Part shown: one piece after another, positions 15,360 to 23,847 of the stretch
Layout: every line of letters starts with the position of its first letter
How positions within the stretch are numbered: position 1 is the stretch's first letter
Assembly: GCA_902464035.1 (NCBI GenBank)
Contig: CABQHT010000020.1
Location: 1 to 34,905 of the forward strand
Direction: 5' to 3'
Length of the DNA stretch: 34,905 nt
Origin: an uncultured Collinsella sp.
Lineage (GTDB): Bacteria > Actinomycetota > Coriobacteriia > Coriobacteriales > Coriobacteriaceae
The notes under the pieces: model-generated
Database searches by the model: none
Seen by the model: only the letters and a program-made list of their open reading frames with translations
Told to the model about the DNA's origin: nothing
Program-made: the position numbers and the translations under genes

Positions 15360-15677
15360 CTATGCCACAGGCTTAACATCATCCATGACGACGTTATCCA
15401 TAGCAGCTCGATTAATCTGGTGAACGTAGATAGAAAGGCGGATGGCCGTGCGCGACTCCCCGTTAATGAGGATGTCGGAGAACACGGGTGCGCAGGAAAT
15501 ATCAAAACCGGTTGGAATCAAAAAACCGCGCGCGATAGCAACGGCCTTAATGGCCTGGTTGACAGCACCGGCGCCGACACACTGGATGTTGACGGGTACA
15601 CCATCCTTGACCATGCCGGCGATGGCGCCGGCAACGGACGCGGGCGATGATTTGCTTGATACCTTCAGGCAATCCAT
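15360..15677 (-). CDS. spoVS: Stage V sporulation protein S family (Alba-like fold)
   Basis: A 105-residue protein with the complete SpoVS sequence: MDCLKVSSKSSPASVAGAIA, then VNIQCVGAGAVNQAIKAVAIARG, then ISCAPVFSDI. The family has an Alba-like nucleic-acid-binding fold and is found in many bacteria that do not form spores. The final 20 residues extend beyond Bacillus SpoVS. ATG 15677 has a GGAG site; a frame open to 15752 overlaps the end of the ATPase gene and looks non-coding at its start. In Bacillus spoVS also lies close to rny, with ymdB between them; here a GHKL ATPase takes that place. Confidence 0.88.
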   Translation of the reverse strand: MDCLKVSSKSSPASVAGAIAGMVKDGVPVNIQCVGAGAVNQAIKAVAIARGFLIPTGFDISCAPVFSDILINGESRTAIRLSIYVHQINRAAMDNVVMDDVKPVA

Positions 15678-15751
15678 GAAGAAACTCCTGCATTTAAAAG
15701 TACGTTTTAACTGCAATAACTGTATCGTACCGAGTGGACTCGGTAAAGGCA

Positions 15752-16837
15752 CTATTCCTCTTTGGCAAGATCAAAGGTCACGGTGATTCGATCACGCGAA
15801 ACACGGATCTTTGGGTCGCCGCAAAGGTTGAGATAGTACCGGGTGGCAAGGTCATGAAAGTCGCGTTCCACAGCGCGCGAAAACTGTGCCATGTCATCCT
15901 TGGCAATACGTAGCCCGCGACGATCCTTCGCGAGATCGACAGGAGCCGGCGCATGCGAGGACGAATCACGCTCGCGCAGCAGACGCGCGGTCACACCGCG
16001 AACGGGCTTAATCTGCCCTGCCAAAATGCGATGGGCCGTGCGCTCGGACATCTCAAGACCCAAACCCGAACAGATACGGATAAAGTCCTCGGCATCAGAA
16101 GCAAGGCCTAAACGATCGACAACCGGAAGCTCGCTCTCGTCATCAATGAACAGGAGACGAGACGTATCGAGCCGACTTGACGCTTGAGCATAAAGGGTCG
16201 CGGCAATCTCAGACGGAGAACCGAGATAGACATCGCAACCACGCAACTCCTCGAGCGCAAACTCACAAGCAGCGCGAATAATATTATGTGGACCGCGAGC
16301 GCAGACGTAACGTCCGTCCTCATCCTTGACGGCCTGGGGCCAGCTGGACTGATCGGCACGCTCACTGAGGCGGTCGACCGCAACGCTCACCTTGAAGGCT
16401 GAACCAAGATCGACGCCGGACGTGACCACACGGGCCTCGTCGGTGTTCTGCTTAATCGAAAACAATGCCATGCCACGACCGTGAACGCCCCAACGGTCCA
16501 TCTTCATGCTCTCGAGCTTGGAGGTAACGCGGGCATCAAAGATTCGCTCTTGCATATCCTGCGGAACGCCAGAACCGTTATCCAGAAAGACAAGCGTGCG
16601 GACGCCATCTTCCTTGGTCGTGGCGAGATAGACCTTGTCGGCGCCGGCATCGCGAGCATTACGGAGCATTTCGATGACGATGTCCTCGACATGCTGAATG
16701 TCGTGCTTAGCCTGGCGCCGCTCGGCCTCCGAAACGCGGAGGCGGACATACCCCTCGCCAAGGTTCTCCTCGACGCGAAGGTTGCCCTCCCCCGACATCG
16801 ACGCGATAAATGAGATGAGCTCGTTCGCGTCGCTCAT
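15752..16837 (-). CDS. GHKL-type ATPase of unknown function between rny and spoVS
   Basis: A 361-residue protein. The N-terminal half carries the ATP-binding Bergerat fold shared by gyrase, Hsp90, histidine kinases and MutL: N-box E56, N60 and D63 (VEDIVIEMLRNARDAGA), G1 box D86-x-G88-x-G90, and G2 box WGVHGRGMA (about 116-124). It has no histidine phosphoacceptor, no transmembrane helix and no receiver domain. Residues about 190-361 match nothing I recognise. It starts one base after the rny stop, so it is almost certainly co-translated with RNase Y. The N-box with intact glutamate suggests real ATP hydrolysis, as in MutL or Hsp90, rather than kinase activity only. A role with RNase Y is inferred from context alone. 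Confidence 0.75.
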   Translation of the reverse strand: MSDANELISFIASMSGEGNLRVEENLGEGYVRLRVSEAERRQAKHDIQHVEDIVIEMLRNARDAGADKVYLATTKEDGVRTLVFLDNGSGVPQDMQERIFDARVTSKLESMKMDRWGVHGRGMALFSIKQNTDEARVVTSGVDLGSAFKVSVAVDRLSERADQSSWPQAVKDEDGRYVCARGPHNIIRAACEFALEELRGCDVYLGSPSEIAATLYAQASSRLDTSRLLFIDDESELPVVDRLGLASDAEDFIRICSGLGLEMSERTAHRILAGQIKPVRGVTARLLRERDSSSHAPAPVDLAKDRRGLRIAKDDMAQFSRAVERDFHDLATRYYLNLCGDPKIRVSRDRITVTFDLAKEE

Positions 16838-16838
16838 G

Positions 16839-18395
16839 TTATTTAGCGATATCGACAGCGCGGCTCTCGCGAATCACGACGACGCGCACCTGACCGGGAT
16901 ACTCCATCTCTTCCTCGATCTGATGGGCGATATCGTGAGCCAGGACCGTGGACTGGGCATCGGAGATCTTGTCCGGCTGGACCATGACGTGGACCTCGCG
17001 ACCGGCCTGCATGGCATAGGTACGTTCGACGCCGTCATGGGAGTTGGCGATCTCCTCGAGCTTCTCAAGACGCTTGATGTAGTTCTCGGCAGACTCGCGA
17101 CGGGCACCGGGGCGAGAGGCAGAGACAGCATCGGCGGCCTGCACCAGGACATCGAGCACCGTGTTGGGGTCGACATCGGCATGGTGAGCCTCAATAGCGT
17201 GGACGATAACGGGCTTCTCGCCATAACGGCGGGCAAGCTCGGCGCCGATGACGGCATGCGGGCCCTCGACGTCGTGGTCGATTGCCTTGCCCAGGTCATG
17301 AAGCAGGCCGGCGCGCTTGGCGGTCACAACGTCCAGGCCAAGCTCGGAAGCCATCACGCCGCACAGATCAGAGACCTCGAGGGAATGCTGAAGCACGTTC
17401 TGACCAAACGAGGTACGGTAGCGCAGGGCACCAAGGGTCTTGACGATCTCGGGGTGCAGATCGTGGATGCCGGTATCGAAGGCAGCCTGCTCGCCAGCCT
17501 CGCGCACGCGCTGCTGAACCAGGTCGGCGGCCTTGTGATACATCTCCTCGATACGGGCAGGGTGAATGCGGCCGTCGGCGATGAGGTTCTCGAGGGCGAC
17601 ACGGGCGGTCTCACGACGGACCGGGTCGAAGCTCGAAAGAACGACTGTCTCGGGCGTGTCATCGATCACGAGGTTGACGCCGGAAACCTGCTCGAAGGTC
17701 CGGATGTTGCGACCCTCGCGACCGATGATACGGCCCTTGAGGTCATCAGAGGGAATGTGCACGGAGGTAACGGTGACCTCGGCAGTGTGGTCGGCAGCGC
17801 AGCGCTGAATCGCCAGGGACAGAATCTCCTGGGCGGTCTTGTGGCACTCGGCGCGAACCTGCTGCTCGGACTCGCGAATGATCGTGGCGGCCTCGTGGGT
17901 GACCTCGCCGCGAACCTTATCGAGGAGCTCCTTGTGGGCGTCCTCGCGGGTAAGATCGGCGATACGCTCGAGCTCGGAGGTCTGCTTTGCGCAGAGCTCC
18001 TCGAGCTCACGGGAGCGCTTCTCGACCTGACCGGCCTGGCTGGACAGCTGATGCTCGCGCTTGTCGAGAGCGTCGTTGCGGCGATCGAGGGATTCCTCGC
18101 GCTGCATCACGCGGTTCTCGAGCGTACGAATCTCGTTCTTACGCTGCTTGTCCTCGGCCTCGGCGGCCTGCTTGTTCTTGATGATCTCCTCTTTAGCCTC
18201 GAGTAGAGCCTCTTTTTTGAGGGTCTCGGCCTGACGCTTAGCATCACCGATCAGGGACTCAGCCTGTGCGTGTGCCGACTGGATTTTTTCGTCGGCCTCG
18301 TGAAGACTACCCTGCTTGGCGGTGCGCATGTAGGCAATGGCGGCGATGGCACCCAAAACGATGCCAACGAGCGCTGCGATGATAGGCATGCTCAC
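16839..18395 (-). CDS. rny: Ribonuclease Y
   Basis: A 518-residue membrane-anchored endoribonuclease that starts mRNA decay. An N-terminal transmembrane helix (about 4-22) leads to a long charged coiled coil (about 25-205), a KH domain with GRIIGREGRNIRTFEQ, and an HD domain with LLHDLGKAIDH, whose histidines and aspartates bind the catalytic metals. Length is typical. A GGAGTG site precedes ATG 18395. The gene has its own promoter (18556-18584) and a leader of about 150 bases with hairpins. Confidence 0.96.
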   Translation of the reverse strand: MSMPIIAALVGIVLGAIAAIAYMRTAKQGSLHEADEKIQSAHAQAESLIGDAKRQAETLKKEALLEAKEEIIKNKQAAEAEDKQRKNEIRTLENRVMQREESLDRRNDALDKREHQLSSQAGQVEKRSRELEELCAKQTSELERIADLTREDAHKELLDKVRGEVTHEAATIIRESEQQVRAECHKTAQEILSLAIQRCAADHTAEVTVTSVHIPSDDLKGRIIGREGRNIRTFEQVSGVNLVIDDTPETVVLSSFDPVRRETARVALENLIADGRIHPARIEEMYHKAADLVQQRVREAGEQAAFDTGIHDLHPEIVKTLGALRYRTSFGQNVLQHSLEVSDLCGVMASELGLDVVTAKRAGLLHDLGKAIDHDVEGPHAVIGAELARRYGEKPVIVHAIEAHHADVDPNTVLDVLVQAADAVSASRPGARRESAENYIKRLEKLEEIANSHDGVERTYAMQAGREVHVMVQPDKISDAQSTVLAHDIAHQIEEEMEYPGQVRVVVIRESRAVDIAK

Positions 18396-18424
18396 TCCTT
18401 TTTATGGATTCGTTACACAACAAA

Positions 18425-18450
18425 GCGAACCGTCCTTACGAACGGCTCGC
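18425..18450 (-). terminator. Hairpin in the rny leader, possible attenuator
   Basis: GCGAACCGT (18425-18433) pairs with 18442-18450 with one wobble. On the minus strand it is followed by TTTGTTGTG. Placed downstream of the rny promoter and 30 bases before rny, it could be an attenuator, or it could simply end readthrough from recX. Confidence 0.45.
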
Positions 18451-18555
18451 GACATTTGAGTAATATGGGCGCAGCTTATGCGGGTCGGATACAGATTAAC
18501 ATATAAACAAACTCATCACAGATGAGCACATATCACAAAGCAAATGACGCTGTTT

Positions 18556-18584
18556 ATCGTACGTTGAACCACAACAACTGTCAA
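18556..18584 (-). promoter_or_regulatory. rny promoter
   Basis: On the minus strand a perfect TTGACA (plus 18579-18584), a 17-base spacer and TACGAT (plus 18556-18561). Transcription from about 18549 would give a leader of roughly 150 bases. It lies in the 251-base gap between recX and rny. Confidence 0.7.
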
Positions 18585-18646
18585 ATAAATGCCCCCAACA
18601 CGGCGGCTAAAACGCGGTGAACGGCAGGGCCACAAAACGCATACGC

Positions 18647-19339
18647 CTAAACCGCACATTCCTCACGTTCGGCATCGAGACGTGCCTTAACGGCATCGGC
18701 GGCGATGTGATACGAGAAGCCCTTGCCCATCAAAAACCGAACCAGTTTTTCGAATCCGCGCGTCTCTGGAACACGCCGCTTGGCGAGCAGGGCTGACGCA
18801 CGCACCAAATCGTCTTCGACGGCAAAATAATCCTCGGGATAACCGGGAATGTCATCGAGCACGACATGACGGCGCTTGAGCTCGGTCTCGATTTTACGCT
18901 GTCCCCAACCGCGCCGCTTGCGTTCCTCGATAAAGTACGAGCAAAAGCGGTTCTCGTCTAAAAAGCGATACTCGGTGGCGCGCTCGACGGCGAAATCGAT
19001 CGCGGGCTGGCGAAAGCCGTAGCGTGCCAACTTGTCACGGACCTCACCCGTCGCATGGTCGCGGCGCGATAGCATCTCGGTCACCATGGTAAGTGCACAT
19101 TTACGCTCGATGAGCTGCACCGCTTCACGAAAGTTATCCCAATCACAGGGAAGATCGGGGCGATTTTTGACATACAAGCGCGCGACCCGCACGGGAATCC
19201 AAATGGACCGCTCAAAACCGCCCTCAAGCTCACAATCGATATGTGCGCAAGGCTTTTTGGACGCATACCCGCTCGAGAACGAGGAGGCCGCCTTCTTATC
19301 GGGAAAGACGACCGTGGCCTCGGTCACCGTATACGACAT
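18647..19339 (-). CDS. recX: RecA regulatory protein RecX
   Basis: A 230-residue, all-helical inhibitor of RecA. Three RecX repeats are seen: DHATGEVRDKLARYGF, YRFLDENRFCSYFIEERKRRGWGQRKIETELKRR, and the C-terminal KLVRFLMGKGFSYHIAADAVKARL. An N-terminal extension of about 80 residues is present, as in many Gram-positive members. It follows recA by 11 bases and should be on the SOS-induced recA transcript. The ribosome site is poor, which would keep RecX well below RecA. Confidence 0.9.
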   Translation of the reverse strand: MSYTVTEATVVFPDKKAASSFSSGYASKKPCAHIDCELEGGFERSIWIPVRVARLYVKNRPDLPCDWDNFREAVQLIERKCALTMVTEMLSRRDHATGEVRDKLARYGFRQPAIDFAVERATEYRFLDENRFCSYFIEERKRRGWGQRKIETELKRRHVVLDDIPGYPEDYFAVEDDLVRASALLAKRRVPETRGFEKLVRFLMGKGFSYHIAADAVKARLDAEREECAV

Positions 19340-19350
19340 GAGCGTAACCG

Positions 19351-20499
19351 CTACTCGTCGTCATCATCGAGCATGGCGGAACCATCGATGGCGTAAAGCT
19401 CGTCAAACTCCTCAGGCGCAGGCTGATCGGTCAGCTCGACCTCGGATGGAGCATCGTCGTCAAACTCAAGCCCGCAGGCAAGGCGGACCTTATGCTCAAT
19501 CTCGTCGGCGCAATCGGGGTGTTCGCGCAGGAACGCCTTGGCGGCCTCGCGACCGTTGCCGAGCTTGTCCTCGCCATAGGCAAACCAGGAGCCCATCTTC
19601 TTGCAGATGCCGCACTCGACAGCCATGTCCAGAATCGAGCCCTCCTTAGAGATGCCCGTACCGTACATGATGTCGAACTCAGCAGAACGGAACGGAGCTG
19701 CCACCTTGTTCTTAACGACCTTGGCGCGCACGCGGTTACCGATAACCTCATCCTTAAGCTTAATGCTGTCGATGCGGCGAATGTCGATACGCACCGAAGA
19801 GAAGAACTTAAGAGCGCGGCCGCCCGTCGTGGTCTCGGGGTTACCGAACATGACGCCGATCTTCTCACGCAGTTGGTTAATGAAGATGCACGTCGTGTTG
19901 GACTTGGACAGCGAGCCGGCAAGCTTGCGGAGCGCCTGGCTCATCAGGCGAGCTTGCAAGCCGACCGTGGTATCGCCGATCTCTCCCTCAATCTCGGCAC
20001 GCGGGGTCAACGCGGCGACGGAGTCGACGACGATGGCATCGATGGCGCCGGAACGCACGAGCATGTCAACAATCTCGAGCGCCTGCTCACCCGTATCAGG
20101 CTGGGAAATCAGTACCTCGTCGATATCCACTCCAATGCGAGCGGCATACGTGGGATCGAGCGCGTGCTCGGCATCGATAAATGCCACCACGCCACCCATT
20201 GCCTGGGCCTCGGCCAGGATCTCGAGCGAAAGCGTCGTCTTACCGGAGGACTCAGGACCGTAAATCTCGACGATACGGCCGCGCGGCACACCGCCGATAC
20301 CCAGAGCGGCATCGAGGGCCAGAGCGCCCGTGGGAATGGCCTCGACCTCGAGCTCGGGACCACCGTCGCCGTACCTCATGATGGAACCCTGGCCGAATTT
20401 CTTCTCGATCTCTGCCTTGGTGGTGGCGATCATCTCTTCGCGCTCTTTACCCGTCGTGGGTGCATGAACGGTACGTACGGGACCTGAATTCTTGGCCAT
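19351..20499 (-). CDS. recA: Recombinase A
   Basis: A 382-residue DNA-strand-exchange ATPase and LexA co-protease. Walker A is G81-PESSGKT88 with the family's IEIYGPESS context; the L2 loop region (INQLREKIGVMFGNPETTTGG) and the acidic C-terminal tail (ending MLDDDDE) are intact. The start is ATG 20499 with a GAGGAGGG site, seven codons inside a slightly longer frame. The promoter carries a LexA box, and phased CCAAA repeats lie upstream. Confidence 0.98.
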   Translation of the reverse strand: MAKNSGPVRTVHAPTTGKEREEMIATTKAEIEKKFGQGSIMRYGDGGPELEVEAIPTGALALDAALGIGGVPRGRIVEIYGPESSGKTTLSLEILAEAQAMGGVVAFIDAEHALDPTYAARIGVDIDEVLISQPDTGEQALEIVDMLVRSGAIDAIVVDSVAALTPRAEIEGEIGDTTVGLQARLMSQALRKLAGSLSKSNTTCIFINQLREKIGVMFGNPETTTGGRALKFFSSVRIDIRRIDSIKLKDEVIGNRVRAKVVKNKVAAPFRSAEFDIMYGTGISKEGSILDMAVECGICKKMGSWFAYGEDKLGNGREAAKAFLREHPDCADEIEHKVRLACGLEFDDDAPSEVELTDQPAPEEFDELYAIDGSAMLDDDDE

Positions 20500-20529
20500 G
20501 AATAGCCCTCCTCTTAACAACCTGCATCG

Positions 20530-20558
20530 ATAATAAACGAACGGCTGTTCGTGGTCAA
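20530..20558 (-). promoter_or_regulatory. recA promoter with embedded LexA box
   Basis: On the minus strand TTGACC (plus 20553-20558), a 17-base spacer and TATTAT (plus 20530-20535). The spacer contains GAACAGCCGTTC (plus 20539-20550), a perfect LexA box between the -35 and -10. Confidence 0.9.
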
Positions 20559-20590
20559 CCGTTCAGGCCAATCATATGCAGGCAGTCTTT

Positions 20591-20649
20591 CCAAAACCCA
20601 ACCAAACGCCGACCAAATACTGACCAAATGCTTGACCACATAGGGCCAA
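20591..20649. repeat. Helically phased CCAAA repeats upstream of recA
   Basis: CCAAA occurs at 20591, 20602, 20613 and 20624, exactly 11 bases apart. CCACA follows at 20636 and another CCAAA at 20645. Two consecutive units share GACCAAAT. They lie 33-91 bases upstream of the recA -35. One-turn spacing suggests cooperative binding on one face of DNA, or curvature. Confidence 0.55.
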
Positions 20650-20726
20650 ATATAAGCAAGGAAGGCGAAAATAAACCTATGACGCGCAAAAACGCTGAAT
20701 TTGTCAGAGGTCCCTATCTCCACAAT

Positions 20727-20750
20727 TAAGGGGCCCTAAGGCCCCTTAAA
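20727..20750 (-). terminator. Hairpin after the cinA-type gene
   Basis: A perfect 10-bp stem, TTAAGGGGCC (20727-20736) with 20741-20750 and a 4-base loop, six bases after the stop. There is only a weak T-run on the minus strand (TTAATTG), so termination may be partial. Confidence 0.55.
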
Positions 20751-20756
20751 ACACGT

Positions 20757-21293
20757 CTATTCCATAGAGTTGAGCACAAGGGCAATGCGTCCCAATGCCT
20801 CCTCGACCGCATGGGCACGAACACACGAACGGTCGCCCTCATAGTGGCAGCGCACAGAGTCCACGACCGGCACTTCCCCATCAGCCGCGCGATACGCCCA
20901 GCCAATATAGAAAGTGCCAGCCGGATCGTCCTCAGTGCCGCCGCCGGGGCCGGCATAACCCGTTGCGCTCACTGCAATATCGCTCTGGTACAGCTCCAGC
21001 GAACCCGCCGCCATCTCGCGCGCGGTCTGATGCGACACCGCGGTATAGCGATCGAGCGTCTCCTGATCAACACCCAAAACGCGATGCTTGATCTCATCGC
21101 AGTAGGTCACCGCACCGCCACGCAGCACCGCCGAGGCGCCCGGGATATCGGCAATCGTCGAGGCGATCATACCTGCTGTCAGCGACTCAGCCGTCGAAAC
21201 CGTCACGCCCCGAGCGCTCGCGCGCTCGACAATATGACGCGCCAGCTCCTCGTTATGTGCGGAAATCTGCTCAAAAGAGTCCGTCATACCCAC
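20757..21293 (-). CDS. pncC: Nicotinamide-nucleotide amidohydrolase (CinA C-terminal domain)
   Basis: A 178-residue protein that is only the CinA C-terminal domain. The family converts nicotinamide mononucleotide to nicotinic acid mononucleotide plus ammonia in NAD recycling. TAESLTAG near the N-terminus, YCDEIKHRVLGV, and ATGYAGPGGGT are the conserved segments. The N-terminal molybdopterin-binding-like domain of full CinA is absent, a common arrangement. The start is GTG 21293 or ATG 21287; neither ribosome site is decisive. The pgsA stop is six bases upstream. The pgsA-cinA-recA order is conserved in many Gram-positive bacteria. Confidence 0.88.
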   Translation of the reverse strand: MGMTDSFEQISAHNEELARHIVERASARGVTVSTAESLTAGMIASTIADIPGASAVLRGGAVTYCDEIKHRVLGVDQETLDRYTAVSHQTAREMAAGSLELYQSDIAVSATGYAGPGGGTEDDPAGTFYIGWAYRAADGEVPVVDSVRCHYEGDRSCVRAHAVEEALGRIALVLNSME

Positions 21294-21299
21294 CAGGAC

Positions 21300-21938
21300 C
21301 TAGACCGAAAAGACGATCTTGCGGCAGTTCCAGAAGTACTGGGCGCCCGAGATAACGGTCAGGACAACGGCAACGGCGTACAGGAAGCGCGACACCGAGT
21401 AGATGCCGAGCGTCAGCGCCAGCGGGCCAAGGTGCAAGCCGGCCATCGCAAAGACGCACAGGTAACCGCAGATGGAGACCATCGTGGTCGCCGTCTTGTA
21501 CTTGCCAAGCTTATCGGCGGCAACGACCACGCCGGCGGCACTCGCAACCATGCGCAGGGCGCTTACCAACAGCTCGCGGAACAAGATGATGAACACGGAC
21601 CAAACCGACACGGCGCCAAAGTCCAAGAACAGCAGCAAGGCCGAGAACACAAGTAGCTTGTCGGCGATGGGGTCCAAGAATTTACCGAAGTCGGTAATCT
21701 CGTTGCGCGAGCGGGCCAGATAGCCGTCAACTTTATCGGTGCACGACAGGATGACGTACAGAATGAAGGCAGCGGCGGCGAGCGGGCCGTCGAAGGTGCT
21801 CCAATCTGTACCGGCAACACTCGTGTGAGAAAGCGCCGACACGATCATGAACACCGGGATAAAGACGATGCGAACGCACGTCACGATGTTGGCGGGCGTC
21901 CAAACACTCGTCAGTTCCTTATTGCTCTCGTTTGCCAC
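21300..21938 (-). CDS. pgsA: CDP-diacylglycerol-glycerol-3-phosphate 3-phosphatidyltransferase
   Basis: A 212-residue membrane enzyme that makes phosphatidylglycerophosphate, the first step to phosphatidylglycerol. The CDP-alcohol motif is complete (DKVDGYLARS...GKFLDPIADK), with several transmembrane segments. Context (rimO-pgsA-cinA-recA) is the standard one for pgsA, which is why I give the symbol here and not to the gene at 327-1031. GTG 21938 has a GGAGAG site five bases upstream. It begins nine bases after rimO ends. Confidence 0.93.
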   Translation of the reverse strand: MANESNKELTSVWTPANIVTCVRIVFIPVFMIVSALSHTSVAGTDWSTFDGPLAAAAFILYVILSCTDKVDGYLARSRNEITDFGKFLDPIADKLLVFSALLLFLDFGAVSVWSVFIILFRELLVSALRMVASAAGVVVAADKLGKYKTATTMVSICGYLCVFAMAGLHLGPLALTLGIYSVSRFLYAVAVVLTVISGAQYFWNCRKIVFSV

Positions 21939-21947
21939 GATGCTCTC

Positions 21948-23297
21948 CTACTCCACAACATGGCCGATAAGCTCATAGCAGAAGCTATCGGTAAACTCGA
22001 CCGTCAGAATATCGCCCACGGACGCCTCGCTGGCGTCCAAGTGCACCGCGCCATCGGAATCGGGCGCCTGGAACCAAGCATGGCCGATCAGCTCGGCGCC
22101 GTCCTCGGTCTCCTCGATACCGTCGACAATCACCTGGGCGCGCTCGCCCACATGTGCGGCGGTGGCAGCAAAACCGAGCGACTCGGCCAGGTCCATGGCC
22201 TCCTGGGCGCGCTCGAGCTTGACCTCTTCGTCGACCTGGCCCTCCATCTTGGCGGCCAGGCTGCCCTCCTCCTGCGAGTAGGCAAAGACGCTCGTGTAGT
22301 CAAAGCCGACGGTGTCCATAAAGTCGATAAGGTCGCGGAACTCGTCGTCGGTCTCGGTCGGGAAGCCGACCATGGCCGTGGAACGGATCACGATGCCGGG
22401 GATGCGCTCACGCAGATCGCGGAACAGGTCCTCGAGCTCCTGGCGTGAACCGGAGCGACGCATGGCTTTAAGGATGCGTGCGTCGCAGTGCTGCACGGGG
22501 ATATCGATATAGGGTAGCACCTCGGGGGTATCGCGAATCGTCTCGATAAGCTCGTCGGTCATGCCCTCGGGCTGCAGGTAGAGAACGCGGACCCAGACGT
22601 TGTGCGGGCGCACGGCCTCGGCGACGGCATGCAGCAGCTGCGCCAGATTGCGCGGCGAGCCATCGGTGACGTCTTCGTCGGCAAAGTCGGTGCCCCAAAT
22701 ACCCGTGTCCTGGCCGATCAGCACGATCTCGCGCACACCGCCGGCAACCAGGTCGCGTACCTCGGAGATAATGCTCTCGGCATTGCGCGAATGATAGCGA
22801 CCGCGAATATAGGGGATCATGCAGAAGCTACAGAAGCGGTTGCAGCCATCGGAAATCTTGACGTAGGCGACAGCGCCCTCGACGGTGCGCTTGACCTGCG
22901 GAATATAGGCGGCAATCTCGCGCTCGACGCCCAGCACGCCATCGATGACCGCCACGATGCCATCCTCCTCGTCGGCCTTCACAAAGGCAGCGACCTCGGG
23001 CAGCTCGTCAGGCAGGTCGTCGCCATAGCGCGACGGCACACAGCCGCACATGACGATGGGGCAAGAACGAACGCCGTCCTGAACCTCGTTGGCGAGCTCG
23101 AGCGTGGTCTCGATGCTCTCGGACGTTGCGGAGGCGAGGAACGAGCATGTATTGACGATGGCGATATCGGCATCCTGTGGGTCGAATGCCTCCTCGTAGC
23201 CCGCGGCGGTCAAAAGAGAACGCATGCGGTCGGTGTCGACCTCGTTCTTAGCGCACCCGAGGGTGATGTAGAGCACGGAGCCCAACGGTGTATCCAT
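21948..23297 (-). CDS. rimO: Ribosomal protein S12 methylthiotransferase
   Basis: A 449-residue radical-SAM enzyme that methylthiolates the conserved aspartate of ribosomal protein S12. The N-terminal cluster cysteines are C15 (TLGCAKNEVD), C51 (NTCSF) and C84 or C86; the radical-SAM motif is C152-x3-C156-x2-C159 (GCNRFCSFCMIPY); a TRAM domain ends the protein. LGCAKN and the CSFC context separate it from MiaB. Start ATG 23297 has an AAAGGA site. It sits 26 bases after the yajQ gene. Confidence 0.95.
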   Translation of the reverse strand: MDTPLGSVLYITLGCAKNEVDTDRMRSLLTAAGYEEAFDPQDADIAIVNTCSFLASATSESIETTLELANEVQDGVRSCPIVMCGCVPSRYGDDLPDELPEVAAFVKADEEDGIVAVIDGVLGVEREIAAYIPQVKRTVEGAVAYVKISDGCNRFCSFCMIPYIRGRYHSRNAESIISEVRDLVAGGVREIVLIGQDTGIWGTDFADEDVTDGSPRNLAQLLHAVAEAVRPHNVWVRVLYLQPEGMTDELIETIRDTPEVLPYIDIPVQHCDARILKAMRRSGSRQELEDLFRDLRERIPGIVIRSTAMVGFPTETDDEFRDLIDFMDTVGFDYTSVFAYSQEEGSLAAKMEGQVDEEVKLERAQEAMDLAESLGFAATAAHVGERAQVIVDGIEETEDGAELIGHAWFQAPDSDGAVHLDASEASVGDILTVEFTDSFCYELIGHVVE

Positions 23298-23323
23298 GTT
23301 GGAGAGCGGTCCTTTCGAATGAA

Positions 23324-23821
23324 TTAGCGGTAGTTGGTAAACTGCAGCGGCTGGCCGTAGTCCTGATCGCGCAGGAACTGGATCACGGTCTGCAGGGCAT
23401 CCTTCGAAGCAGAGGAAACGCGCAGCTTATCAGCCTCAATCGTCACCTTGACCTTAAGCTTTTGATCCTTAATGTCCTTATTGATCTTCTTGGCGGTCGC
23501 CTGGTCGATACCCTCGACGATGTGGCCGAGCACGCGCACAGTGCCGCCGGAGGCAGCCTGAGGCGCATCCCAGGACACGGCCTTAAGATCGATGCCGCGC
23601 TTGATGAGCTTAGAGCTCAGCACGTCGATGATTTGCTTGGAGACAAAGTCGGCCGGGGCGTTGATCGTAAAGAGCTTGTCGCCCTTCGAGAGCTCGATCG
23701 TGGCACCGGAATCCTTCAGGTCATAGCGCTGGGAAATCTCGCGTGTGGTCTGCTGGAAGGCGTTGTCGACCTCCTGCATATTAACCTCGGACACAACGTC
23801 GAAGCTGGAATCTTTAGCCAT
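23324..23821 (-). CDS. YajQ family nucleotide-binding protein
   Basis: A 165-residue cytoplasmic protein, full length for the YajQ (UPF0234) family: FDVVSEVNMQEVDNAFQQT at the start, REISQRYDLKDS, and the C-terminal ALQTVIQFLRDQDYGQPLQFTNYR. The fold is two ferredoxin-like domains. Some members bind cyclic di-GMP, others nucleic acid; which applies here is not known. It lies between the RodZ-like gene and rimO with 26-base gaps, so it is inside the ftsK-rimO-pgsA transcript. Confidence 0.92.
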   Translation of the reverse strand: MAKDSSFDVVSEVNMQEVDNAFQQTTREISQRYDLKDSGATIELSKGDKLFTINAPADFVSKQIIDVLSSKLIKRGIDLKAVSWDAPQAASGGTVRVLGHIVEGIDQATAKKINKDIKDQKLKVKVTIEADKLRVSSASKDALQTVIQFLRDQDYGQPLQFTNYR

Positions 23822-23847
23822 GATGTTTCCTTTCGCGTACGAGCGGC

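Noticed and set aside
15675..15752. Longer SpoVS start at 15752
   Set aside because: The 25 extra residues are not SpoVS-like, and the frame would reach the stop of the upstream ATPase gene. ATG 15677 has a good ribosome site.
16698..18206. 502-codon open frame antisense to rny and the ATPase gene
   Set aside because: Overlaps two well-supported genes and shows only Leu/Gly/Asp-rich filler.
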